A stretch of 64,000 bases of DNA. Origin: Cryobacterium sp. Y11 (lineage in GTDB: Bacteria; Actinomycetota; Actinomycetes; Actinomycetales; Microbacteriaceae). Below are positions 35,023 through 43,246 of this stretch, piece by piece. Positions within the stretch are counted from its first letter, which is position 1. Each line of letters opens with the position of its first letter. The stretch lies in NCBI RefSeq assembly GCF_002929535.1, contig NZ_PJJO01000054.1, positions 1 through 64,000 on the forward strand, given 5' to 3'. Under the pieces are notes generated by a model that made no database searches, had not been told where the DNA came from, and saw nothing but the letters and a program-made list of their open reading frames with translations. A program made the position numbers and the translations under genes.

Positions 35023-35434
35023 TCAGGCCGAGACGAGCTGGAGCGGATGCACACGGCCAAGGTCAACGCGCTGGCGAGCCACCCAGAGGTCGTGAGCATC
35101 CTGCATTGCCAGCCAGCTCTCTGCCCCCGGCCCCGTGCCTTCGACAGCCGCAGTGCCATCTCCGGCGTCACTCGGCTCGCACCGCTGAGCACCCGGCTCA
35201 GGGTCGACGCGGCCACATCGAGCTCCCATTCGCGATGATCGCCCAGCGCCCGGCAAACCCGCTCGTCAGCGGATGCAGCCGAAAACCGGGGATACCCATG
35301 TCGTCGATCGACTGCGCTGACTCGAGCGCCGCGAGTTGCATGCGCAGCCGCTTCGAGTGATTCGGCTGCACACCAGCCGCAATGCCCGTCTCGTACAGTG
35401 CGCGCAAGCCCTTGTGTCGGAACGACTTGATCAC
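35023..35434 (-). pseudogene. Degraded higBA toxin-antitoxin pair fused by a deletion
   Basis: From GTG 35434 the reading starts VIKSFRHKGLRALYETGIAA and continues through FRLHPLTSGFAGRWAI, which is the HigB/RelE-type toxin. It breaks off near 35215, before the usual C-terminal strand. The next bases encode, in another frame, the second half of the HigA antitoxin (ASTLSRVLSGASRVTPEMAL). A further frameshift in a G-run near 35125 is needed to read the end, ESWLAMQDAHDLWVARQ. The toxin tail and antitoxin N-terminus are thus missing and the pair is inactive. Confidence 0.8.
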
Positions 35435-36044
35435 GGCAACAGTGGAGCACGGTGCGCAGCACGCAACACTATTTCTACTTGGCATGTTCGCGGTCGCCAG
35501 ATGTTGCACATCGATTCGAGAATGCTGGGGTCATCTCAAATGCATTCGACCGCTGATTCTGGGACAAAGAAAACCCCTGAGTCCCAATTTTTACATGGCA
35601 TTCAGGGGTTCAAAAGCTGCGGGTACTTCATTGAATTCCTGATGCCCAGTGTTGGCGCGCGATTCCGAGCTCCCGCCAAATCACTTTTCCATCACATCGC
35701 GGAATTAATTCCACGGGCGCGGCCATCCGAAGCGCCTGATGCCGGTTGTGGAGAGTCCGACGACCAGCGGGCTGCATAACCGGAGCCTGCGGCAGGCAAA
35801 CCCCGGCAGCGGCCCGGCAGCGCACTGTCAACGCGGCACTGGCCCTGGTTTCGATCCGCACGAGATCAACCAAGACCCCGAAGCCCGTGACGCCCACCCA
35901 TCCAGCGCCTCACCCAACCCCATGATATTGACCGGCATTTCACGGCAGCAACGTCGAATAGGCGTGACCGACCCACGCTCCTCGTGCACGCAAGGGATAA
36001 TTGTTTTTTGGCGCACAGATTGCCCGCGGAGAAGCGTGGCTCAC
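35435..36044. other. Gene-free stretch in the island
   Basis: About 610 bases without a supported gene. Open frames on both strands give no family resemblance. The only structure I see is the pair of overlapping stems at 35559-35610. The rest may be eroded coding DNA. Confidence 0.4.
35559..35610. promoter_or_regulatory. Two mutually exclusive stems, attenuator-like
   Basis: TGGGAC (about 35560) can pair with GTCCCA (35581-35586) and is followed by ATTTTT, a terminator-like form on the + strand. AACCCCTGA (35572-35580), in the loop of that stem, can instead pair with TCAGGGGTT (35602-35610), followed by TTCTTT when read on the - strand. No adjacent gene explains it. Confidence 0.3.
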
Positions 36045-36795
36045 ATGTCAACTGCGGCTGAAGCGGACCGGGCACGACTGGCTAGTGTGCCTGGTCAGCC
36101 GCTCTGGTTGGGCGTCCATGACGACATTCTCGGCCGGATAGCCTCGGGCGAATGCAAAGACACGTTTCCCGGTAAAATTCAACTGACCGCGGAATATCAG
36201 GTGAGCCGCAGTACCGTTCGACTTGCGCTGAACCCTCTGCGTCGAGAGGGGCTGGTGTCATCAAGTCGGGGTAAACGCCCGGTGGTGCACGTCAATCACG
36301 GCGAAGAACATCGCTTTGGACCGGTTTACATTTTGTTTGCGGCGGTTGAGGCCTCTTGAATGAAGCAACGCAGCGAGCTAATCCGGTGCGAAATCCGTGT
36401 CGACGCGCGGATTGCGCACCGGCTCGACCTACCCGGCGACGCCCCGTTGGTCAATATTGAGCGCCGTCGTTTCGCTAACCATGATGTCTTTGCCGTTGAC
36501 AGTGCCTGGCTGCCTACCGATCGCGCTGCCGGTCTTCTCGACGTCGATTTCAGCAACACTGCTCTCTATCAGGAGTTGACGCTTCGGTGCGGGATCAGGC
36601 TGCACGGCGGACCAGAAACCCTGACAGCGATTGCCGTTAACGCCGAACAGGCGCGAGTTCTTGAATGCCCGGTCGGCACTGCCGCTTTCTTCATTGAACG
36701 GTGTGGTCGCGCGAACGGGGCGTCCGGTGGAATGGCGAGAGACTGTCGTCCGTGGCGACCGTCTCGCGGTAACCACACCATTCTCACCCCGTTGA
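36045..36795 (+). pseudogene. GntR-family regulator (HTH + UTRA), broken
   Basis: From ATG 36045 a GntR winged helix is read (DDILGRIASGECKDTFPGK, TAEYQVSRSTVRLALNPLRR). An in-frame TGA at 36357-36359 falls at EAS-stop-MKQRS, where related proteins would read through, probably from GGA. The UTRA ligand-binding domain continues in the same frame (SELIRCEIRVDARIAHRLDL, ALYQELTLRCGIRLHGG). Near 36715 a frameshift is needed to reach the natural end VEWRETVVRGDRLAVTTPFS with a TGA at 36793. Two lesions make it a pseudogene. Confidence 0.85.
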
Positions 36796-36959
36796 TGTCT
36801 AGTCGTTAACGGTTCTCAGTCTCAAGTCCGTTGAGCTGAGGGTCAGCTGTCGAATTACACGACATCCGTGACCAGGCAGTCACTAGGCAACACGGGCATA
36901 GCGGAAGTTGCAGTGAAATCAGCCAACTTTACGACGTTGAAGACGCGATGAGCGCCGAG

Positions 36960-37040
36960 CTACGAAGAAGGCCCGGAACACGCGGCCAGCAGCACAACGC
37001 TAAGGAGCGTGGCGGCTGCGGCGCTAGCCGCGCGCCTCAT
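36960..37040 (-). pseudogene. Truncated lipoprotein start
   Basis: ATG 37040 overlaps the stop of the upstream membrane remnant (ATGA). The 26 codons encode a textbook lipoprotein signal (MRRAASAAAATLLSVVLLAA, then Cys in the lipobox) and stop after CSGPSS. The mature protein is missing, so this is the 5' stub of a lipoprotein gene cut by a deletion. Confidence 0.5.
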
Positions 37041-37290
37041 TCTTGTTTCTGGAGCATTCGCTGCCGGCGCGTGCGACGGTTCCGGGCCGCGTAGGCCAGC
37101 GCGATGAGGCCCAGCACGACCAGCGCGGCGATCCCGAATCCAAGATTGGTCACGAGTGAGCGCATATCGAGAACCCAGGCCTCGGTGGCGAACGGATCTC
37201 CGATGGTCAAAACTCCGCCGAGGCTCGCGGTACCGTCGGCGAGGAACAGGAAAATTCCCATCAGGATTGACAGGATCCCGAATAGGCATG
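37037..37290 (-). pseudogene. Membrane-protein 3' fragment
   Basis: An open frame with two hydrophobic segments (ILSILMGIFLFLADG and LGFGIAALVVLGLIALAYAA) and a basic tail ending RRQRMLQKQE. Its 5' part is replaced at about 37290 by the Tn3 transposase remnant. Overlap with the following lipoprotein start shows that it was in an operon. Family not recognised. Confidence 0.45.
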
Positions 37291-37860
37291 GCGGGCCTGG
37301 CCGCGGCAATCAGCACGGAATAAAGCCGGTCATTCGCGCCAGCACGAACCTCTGCAACCCGACACGTCACCGTGGATACACCAGGAAGAAGGATTTTCTT
37401 CACGCAGCCAGGGATCCGCCCGTCCGAACAAGCGCACCGGCCCCTCCGACGACGACGCCCGCGCCGACAGGAACAGTCTCAGCTCCTCGTACGTGACCGG
37501 ATCAGCGAGGTCGACGTACCCGTAAACGACAGAAATCTCCGCAGCATGCGCGTAATCGGTCTGGCCCCACTGCGCGTAAAGCTCGAAAGCGGAAGCATCC
37601 GCAATGCCCAGCTACCCGGCCAGAAATTCCACCACTGGCCACGGGACAACCAGCGGATCCGTGCGGAACCGGCCTACGACACGGACCGTGGCCAGTTGAA
37701 CAGCGAATCCAAGACGGTTGTGCATGCCTCGGCGGCAGCCGGCCACCGACAGATCGGCATCGTCCAACCAACGAGAACGCTCCAGGTCCTCCCGCGATAC
37801 CTCATCAGGGAATCGGCCGAACCCGGCGGCCTGCTCATCACTTAGAAAATCAACCGCCAT
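37290..37860 (-). pseudogene. Tn3-family transposase, N-terminal remnant
   Basis: From ATG 37860 the sequence begins MAVDFLSDEQAAGFGRFPDE and runs through NRLGFAVQLATVRVVGRF, the DUF4158 N-terminal domain of Tn3 transposases. An in-frame TAG (37612-37614) stands where EFLAGQLGIADAS is expected. The frame then continues (YAHAAEISVVYGYVDLADPV) until a +1 shift gives KILLPGVSTVTCRVAEVRAG. The alignment ends at about 37290. Only about 190 of roughly 1000 residues remain and no terminal repeat was found. Confidence 0.82.
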
Positions 37861-37965
37861 GCCACTAATTCAACAACCACCGGCCCGCTAGCGTGAATTC
37901 CCCTGCCGATCCTCCTCAGACCCCCAGCTAGGTGGTGTGGGGATGGTCATGATGGAGTCTTCTCG

Positions 37966-38109
37966 TTAGGCGTTACCGTCGGCATAGCGGGTGACAGTGC
38001 ATGTTTCGTCGGGACCGGTGTCAACGCGGCCCCCGCTGCGGCATCCGCCGCACGCGCACCCATCGGCGTACCGATCGCGCGGATAAGTGTTCTCGTAGTC
38101 GTCCGTCAT
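37966..38109 (-). CDS. Small Cys-rich ORF
   Basis: 47 codons from ATG 38109 to TAA, with a purine-rich stretch GAGGAGAAAGAGAG upstream. The product contains CACGGC, a possible metal-binding cluster, in a charged context (MTDDYENTYPRDRYADG). It could be a real small protein or chance in GC-rich debris. Confidence 0.3.
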   Translation of the reverse strand: MTDDYENTYPRDRYADGCACGGCRSGGRVDTGPDETCTVTRYADGNA

Positions 38110-38289
38110 GGCATTTCTCTCTTTCTCCTCGGGCAACTTGTTTTTTCACTTCCGACACGAGAAATCGAAAGCGACCGGAAGCTACGATCACCGGCCGGAA
38201 TGGTCAAGAGAACATCAGAAAAACAGCGCCGCGCAGCAGCTCCGCCCTGGCAGAACTGAGGGCGGCCGCGCCGCCGTTCCATGTCGTGG

Positions 38290-38684
38290 TTGGTGCTGTG
38301 GCTGTTCTGGTGGAGAGCGCGAGGGGACGCCCCACGCCTAACATCACAACCCTGCCCGCGACCTTGCGCAAGGCATCGACCTGGGACTAGGTCGCCGAGA
38401 TGGCACAACACGCCCAGCTGCGCATCCAGACCGGGTTGCCGCTCTACTTCGCCGATCCCCGTTCGCCCCGGCAGCGGCCTAGCAACGAGAACATCAACAG
38501 GCTGCTGCTACGCCAGCACTTCCCCACAGTCACTGACGTCACCCGCTACTCCCGCGTCGACCTCGAAGAGGTTGCCAAAACCTTAAACGAACGTCCCAGC
38601 AAAACCCTCGCATTCAAAATGCCAGCCGAAGCGATGAACGAGCTACTGTTAACCACACGCACCGGCGTTGCAACGACCAGTTGA
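38290..38684 (+). pseudogene. IS30-family transposase, C-terminal remnant
   Basis: The frame runs TLPATLRKASTWD-TAG-VAEMAQHAQLRIQTG, then GLPLYFADPRSPRQRPSNEN and TLNERPSKTLAFKMPAEAMN, the end of the IS30 DDE domain. The TAG at 38388-38390 replaces the Gln expected in WDQ. The 5' part is eroded and the 3' end abuts an IS3 orfA remnant. Confidence 0.85.
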
Positions 38685-38689
38685 ATCCG

Positions 38690-38802
38690 CCCCCGACGAT
38701 ACCGATCTTGGGAGCGACTTGAGCGCTCGGCCGGCCCGACGAAATCACCAGCTCCACGGCCTCGGGCCGGAACTCAGCATTGAACTTACGACGATTAGCC
38801 AT
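38690..38802 (-). pseudogene. IS3-family orfA, N-terminal remnant
   Basis: From ATG 38802 the reading is MANRRKFNAEFRPEAVELVI then SSGRPSAQVAPKIGIV, the helix-turn-helix N-terminus of IS3-type OrfA. It stops matching at about 38697, where the IS30 remnant begins on the other strand. Confidence 0.75.
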
Positions 38803-38934
38803 GAAACATGATTCTCCTTACCTCTGTCGCAATTCACCATATGAGCGCAAGTCTCTGGAGACCGTCACCAGCGTGCTCCACGGCGTCATCATCGACTATT
38901 GCGGAACAAATTCTTTAGGAATAACAGAGGTAAC

Positions 38935-40053
38935 ATGATCGACAATTTCTACTCCAACCCGGCCGCCAGGCGGTGGCGAACGGATTCTGTGGACGACTCG
39001 ATCCTGCAATTCCACCGGAGCCTGCCCGACTACCGGCCGAGCCCACTCACAGAGGTTTCCGCCCTGGCCGACGAGTTAAGTGTCGGCCGTGCGTTCGTGA
39101 AAGACGAATCGTCCCGATTCGGCCTACCGGCATTCAAGATGATGGGCGCGTCGTACGCGGTGTCCCGCGTGCTGTCGGCTCGGGTAGGGTCGCCGGATGC
39201 GGCGCTTCCCCTGGACGAGTTGCGCGACCGGCTGACCGCGCAGTCACCCTTCACCCTGGTCGCCGCGACCGACGGCAACCACGGCCGTGCGGTCGCCCAC
39301 ATGGCGCGGCTGCTCGGCCTGCCCGCGCGCATCTTCGTCTCGGCCTACCTGTCGAAGCCCCCCTGGGCGGCGATCGAATCGGAGGGTGCGGGGGTATTTG
39401 GGGTGGACGCACCATACGACGGCGTGGTGGCTGCCGCCCGCGCCTATGTCGAGTCGGCGGGGGGGAGTGCGCTCCACATCCAGGACACCGCCTGGCCCGG
39501 CTATGAGCAGGTACCGCAGCTCATCGTCGACGGCTACTCGACCATCTTCAGTGAGGCTGACGCGCAGCTGGGGGAATTGGGGCTTCTCGCCGACCTGGTG
39601 ACGGTTCCCGTCGGTGTCGGGTCCCTGGCTGAGGCAGCCATTCGCCACTATCGCTCGCGACCGGATGGAGTCGCCGCGGCTCCGACAGTGCTGAGCGTCG
39701 AACCCGAGAACGCACCGTCCGTCATCGTCTCGCTGCAAGCCGGTACGCGCACTTCAGTGCCGACCTCGTACACGATCATGGCCGGCCTCAACTGCGGCAC
39801 GCCATCGAGCAACTCCTGGCCATATTTGATCGACGGGCTGGATGCCGCGGTCACCGTCTCGGAAGACGACACGCGCCGCGCTGTACACGACCTTGAGCAG
39901 CTCGGGGTGGACGCGGGCCCGTGCGGCGCGTCGTCCCTGGCGGCGATGCGCGCCATCGCAGGCGATCCGGGCAGACGCACCGCAGCGTCGCTGAGTTCCG
40001 ATGCCGTGGTCGTCCTGCTGAGTACAGAAAGCCGCTCGGCAAATCCGATCTGA
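38935..40053 (+). CDS. dpaL: Diaminopropionate ammonia-lyase (PLP-dependent)
   Basis: 372 residues from ATG 38935 (GAGG just upstream); an upstream in-frame start at 38899 is less likely. The PLP lysine lies in FGLPAFKMMGASYAV, and ATDGNHGRAVAHMAR and IMAGLNCGTPSSNSWP are the cofactor-phosphate and active-site loops of the family. The enzyme cleaves 2,3-diaminopropionate to pyruvate and ammonia. A related threonine/serine dehydratase is the alternative. The frame is intact although flanked by transposase remnants, so it may be passenger cargo or a surviving native gene. Confidence 0.85.
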   Translation: MIDNFYSNPAARRWRTDSVDDSILQFHRSLPDYRPSPLTEVSALADELSVGRAFVKDESSRFGLPAFKMMGASYAVSRVLSARVGSPDAALPLDELRDRLTAQSPFTLVAATDGNHGRAVAHMARLLGLPARIFVSAYLSKPPWAAIESEGAGVFGVDAPYDGVVAAARAYVESAGGSALHIQDTAWPGYEQVPQLIVDGYSTIFSEADAQLGELGLLADLVTVPVGVGSLAEAAIRHYRSRPDGVAAAPTVLSVEPENAPSVIVSLQAGTRTSVPTSYTIMAGLNCGTPSSNSWPYLIDGLDAAVTVSEDDTRRAVHDLEQLGVDAGPCGASSLAAMRAIAGDPGRRTAASLSSDAVVVLLSTESRSANPI

Positions 40054-40168
40054 GCCGAGGGGTCCGCGTCAGGCCAGCTTGATATCCGTCACAGATGGCT
40101 CAGCACGTCCAGTCGAAGCTGCGCGACCACGGCGACTACGATGCAGCTGGCGACGGTCGGCACCCAGC

Positions 40169-40219
40169 CGTGGACCGAGTCGTGGACCGAGCCGAGTGTC
40201 CGAGCCGAGTGTCCGAGCC
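40169..40219. repeat. Short tandem repeats
   Basis: A 12-bp unit CGTGGACCGAGT/C occurs twice (40169-40192), followed by a 13-bp unit GAGCCGAGTGTCC twice plus a partial copy (40189-40219). It lies in non-coding debris and looks like slippage. Confidence 0.6.
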
Positions 40220-40284
40220 ATCCGCTCGTCAAAACCGCCCTGGCTAATACTGTGCAGGGTCACAGCCCAGAACAGCGAGACTTT

Positions 40285-40332
40285 CCGATCGTCTTTGAAC
40301 TCCTGGGTGAAACGCCGACGTGCTACGGTCAT
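40285..40332 (-). pseudogene. IS3-family orfA start, tiny remnant
   Basis: From ATG 40332 only MTVARRRFTQEFKD matches an IS3-type OrfA start. The frame then diverges. It marks another insertion-sequence scar downstream of dpaL. Confidence 0.5.
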
Positions 40333-40397
40333 GCTGATCTCTACTTTCAGTAGACCCTCATTTCAAGAGGGCCCACTGTCCGAGATATCCGCAGCAG

Positions 40398-40612
40398 CCC
40401 ACAGACTACCCGGCTTCGACTCCGATGACACCGCAGCCGCAACGTCATCGAGCGAAGCTTTTGCTCACTAAAGCACTGGCGAGGACTGCCACCCGCTACG
40501 ACAAACTCGCCATCACCTACCGCGCGCCGCAGTCCTCCACGTCACAATCACCTGGAGCACCTATTTGTCAGACACGCCCTCGGCGCGTCGCGTGTCATTT
40601 GTCAGGAGTCAC
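40398..40612 (+). pseudogene. IS5-family transposase, C-terminal remnant
   Basis: Read with frameshifts, the + strand gives NVIERSFCSLKHWRGL, then RYDKLAITYRA, then AVLHVTITWSTYLSDTPSAR. This is the C-terminal end of IS5-type transposases. At least three frame changes show advanced decay. Confidence 0.75.
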
Positions 40613-40658
40613 ATGCCGTCCCACCTGTCGACAGGATGCTCCTGACGCACAGTATCGC

Positions 40659-40694
40659 AGGATGCCCACCTCACAGTGTGGAGGTGGGCATCCT
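40659..40694 (-). terminator. Strong hairpin downstream of putP
   Basis: AGGATGCCCACCTC (40659-40672) and GAGGTGGGCATCCT (40681-40694) form a 14-bp perfect stem with an 8-base loop, 41 bases after the putP stop. No clear T-run follows on the - strand. Confidence 0.65.
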
Positions 40695-40735
40695 GAGCGC
40701 TCACATCTTGCTGAGCGCTGGAAACTCTGCAGAAA

Positions 40736-42256
40736 CTAGCTTTTCTCGGGAACGCGGGGCAACTGAACGGTTCCGGTGCGCACACTTTCGACCGTGGTGT
40801 CGAATTCGCGGGTAATTCCCACATTTCTCTTGAAAGTGAACAGGCTGACGACGACCGCAGTAATCAGAGCCAGCGCGAAACCAGGAACGATTTCGTACAT
40901 GGCGCCGGTGAGCGCAGGAACGTTGCCCCAGATTATTACGGTGACTGCCCCGACGACCATTCCGGCGATCGCTCCTATGCTGGTGAGTTTGCGCCAGAAG
41001 AGCGACAGAATAACGATCGGTCCGAATGCTGCACCGAAGCCAGCCCAGGCGTAGGCAACGAGGCTGAGAATCGACGAGTTGGGGTCCCACGCGAGGATGA
41101 TCGCGATGATCGAAACGATCAAAACACCCATGCGGCCGAGGACTACCTGAGCCTTAGGCGTTGCTTCTTTCTTGGCGACGATCTTGAAGAGGTCTTCGAC
41201 GAGCGCCGATGACGACACAATCAGCTGTGAGGAGATCGTGCTCATGACTGCGGCGAGCACTGCCGCTAGTACGAGTCCGGCGATCAGCGGGTGGAAGAAG
41301 ATCTGTGCAAGTTCAAGGAACACACGCTCAGGGTTCTCCAGTGAGAGCTCGGGGTGTTGCTGGAAGTAAGCAACACCAATGAGGGCGGATGCCATGGCCC
41401 CGAGCACGGAGATGAGCATCCAGCTAATTCCGATACGACGACCGGCTACGGCATCTCCTGGCGAACGAAGTGCCATGAAGCGGACCAGGATGTGGGGCTG
41501 GCCGAAGTAGCCCAGTCCCCATGCTGCTGCGGAAATTGCGGCGAGCGCTGTTCCTCCGGTGAAGAGGCTGAGCATGTCGATTTCGGTGTTTGCTGCACGA
41601 ATCGATTCGATCGTGTTGGCAACGCCACCGGTCTGGGTGATTCCAACGATCGGTACGGCGATAAGGGCGAGGAAGATCATGATGCCCTGTACAACGTCGG
41701 TGTAGGTTGCGCCGATGAATCCACCGAACAGGGTGTAGAGAACGGTCACCCCTCCAACAACGAGCATTCCGATCCAGTATTCGGAGCCGAATGCGCTCTG
41801 GAAGAAGACACCACCGGCGACCATTCCGGAGGATACGTAGAAGGTGAAGAACACGAGGATGATGATGCCGGCTGTGATGCGCAGGATGCGGGACTTGTCA
41901 CGGAGACGGTTCTCAAAGAAGCTCGGCAGTGTGATCGAGTTTTTTGACACTTCGGTGTAGGCACGCAGGCGGGGTGCAACAAACTTCCAGTTCAGCCAGG
42001 CACCAATGGTCAAGCCAATGGCAATCCAGCCTTGGAAGAGGCCACCGAGGTAGAACGCTCCGGGGAGTCCGAGGAGCAGCCACCCCGACATGTCGGATGC
42101 TCCAGCGCTGAGCGCTGCAACTCCGGGGCTGAGCTTTCGGCCTGCGAGCATGTAGTCGTCAAGGTTGGTTGTACGCTTGTACGCCCACCAACCGATACCG
42201 AGCATTGCAGCCAAATAAATGACCATCGCGATAATTTGAAAGAACTGATCGTTCAC
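40736..42256 (-). CDS. putP: Sodium/proline symporter
   Basis: 506 residues from GTG 42256, which has AAAGG upstream; an ATG at 42275-42277 would add seven residues. About 13 membrane helices of the SSS family are visible. Diagnostic stretches are DYMLAGRKLSPGVAALSAGA, SDMSGWLLLGLPGAFYLGGL, GGFIGATYTDVVQGIMIFLA and FGQPHILVRFMALRS. It imports proline with sodium. The frame is intact although it sits between IS remnants. The family is very conserved, so the call is firm. Confidence 0.94.
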   Translation of the reverse strand: MNDQFFQIIAMVIYLAAMLGIGWWAYKRTTNLDDYMLAGRKLSPGVAALSAGASDMSGWLLLGLPGAFYLGGLFQGWIAIGLTIGAWLNWKFVAPRLRAYTEVSKNSITLPSFFENRLRDKSRILRITAGIIILVFFTFYVSSGMVAGGVFFQSAFGSEYWIGMLVVGGVTVLYTLFGGFIGATYTDVVQGIMIFLALIAVPIVGITQTGGVANTIESIRAANTEIDMLSLFTGGTALAAISAAAWGLGYFGQPHILVRFMALRSPGDAVAGRRIGISWMLISVLGAMASALIGVAYFQQHPELSLENPERVFLELAQIFFHPLIAGLVLAAVLAAVMSTISSQLIVSSSALVEDLFKIVAKKEATPKAQVVLGRMGVLIVSIIAIILAWDPNSSILSLVAYAWAGFGAAFGPIVILSLFWRKLTSIGAIAGMVVGAVTVIIWGNVPALTGAMYEIVPGFALALITAVVVSLFTFKRNVGITREFDTTVESVRTGTVQLPRVPEKS

Positions 42257-42498
42257 TGTGTCGCCTTTCTCATACACATCCTTGGGCTCAGCCTGACCAC
42301 TCTGACAGACATAAGGATGAGGAGCAATTTCACTGCGAGCGCATAAACCATTACTTCTTGCAAGGTTGCGGCATACTTCTGAAGCTTGTGCACGATCTTT
42401 GCACTGCGGTAGGTAAGTTCACAGCTTAACGGGGTCTGAGTAGTAATGGAACTTCAACGTCCGCTCAGGGTGCGGTCGTTCAGTCTTAGCTATTCGGA

Positions 42499-42785
42499 TC
42501 ACGCACCGGTCAGAGTTGATTGGGCGGCAGCTTGGGCATACTGAATTGGTATCGACCGAGGAAGTAGGCGCGGCCGAGGCGGGGGTCGACTTGCACGATC
42601 CAGCCCAGCTTCACTTGCTGCTTCTCGGTGGGGTTTTCGGGGTTCTTCCAGAGCGCATAACGGGAGTTCTTGATGCCGGCAGCACGAGCGCTGGGGCGTG
42701 CCGGGGCATCCTTGGCGTGCCGGCCACGGGGCCGTATGGCTTCGTTGGTGCGGGCCGCTTTCCGGGCGTCGTTGCGCGGCTATGA
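42499..42785 (-). pseudogene. ISL3-family transposase remnant, copy 1
   Basis: On the - strand, read from about 42785, DARKAARTNEAIRPRGRHAK, AAGIKNSRYALWKNPENPTE and KQQVKLGWIVQVDPRLGRAY match the middle of ISL3-type transposases. Both ends are lost. A related remnant lies at 44865-45175 on the same strand. Confidence 0.75.
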
Positions 42786-42813
42786 CCAAATGAAGATTCT
42801 GCAACGATTAAAA

Positions 42814-43104
42814 TTACGGCTCACCACCACCAACGGTCCACTCTGCGAACGGAAACTTCTGACGCGCACTCTCAACCATGTTCGTGGACACGTCGACGGC
42901 CGGGTAGTCGTGCTCCTGACCGAGAACATCAATAAGACCCTCAAGCACAATGCCGGTGCCCGCGTCGACAATCCTCAATCGGTCTCGAACGGGCGACCGA
43001 GATTTGATCATCTGAAATAGATCGGACGTGCAGCGCGGCCGGTTCCGGTCATAGTCGTCGGCGAGTCCGTCAAATTTCTGCTTGCGGTTCATGTTCTCTG
43101 TCAT
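42814..43104 (-). pseudogene. SAM-dependent methyltransferase, truncated
   Basis: From ATG 43104, about 96 residues include KFDGLADDYDRNRPR and RLRIVDAGTGIVLEGLIDVL, the start and SAM-binding motif I of a class I methyltransferase, then DYPAVDVSTNMVESARQKFP. The frame stops after GGGEP, where about 250 residues would be normal. Compared with the usual VDAGAGTG, the motif seems to have lost two residues. The ISL3 remnant lies just beyond. Confidence 0.75.
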
Positions 43105-43246
43105 TGTCCGACAACCGGTGCTAACTGGTTGGATATGACCCACGGAAGAATCAGGAGAGCCGGAAAAACCGGCAGATGATACGCTCCTGAACTGTGAAGT
43201 CGATCACTTGATTACTCAGCCGCATATTTGAGAGGCGTTATCTCTG

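Noticed and set aside
35835-35870. GGTTTCGATCC resembling a tRNA T-loop
   Set aside because: No matching acceptor, D or anticodon stem can be formed around it.
40169-40219. CRISPR-like array
   Set aside because: Units of 12-13 bp directly abut without spacers; this is a short tandem repeat. No CRISPR array was seen in the window.
42499-42804. A real protein in the - strand frame 42499-42804
   Set aside because: The frame gives no family, while the adjacent frame gives a clear ISL3 transposase segment.
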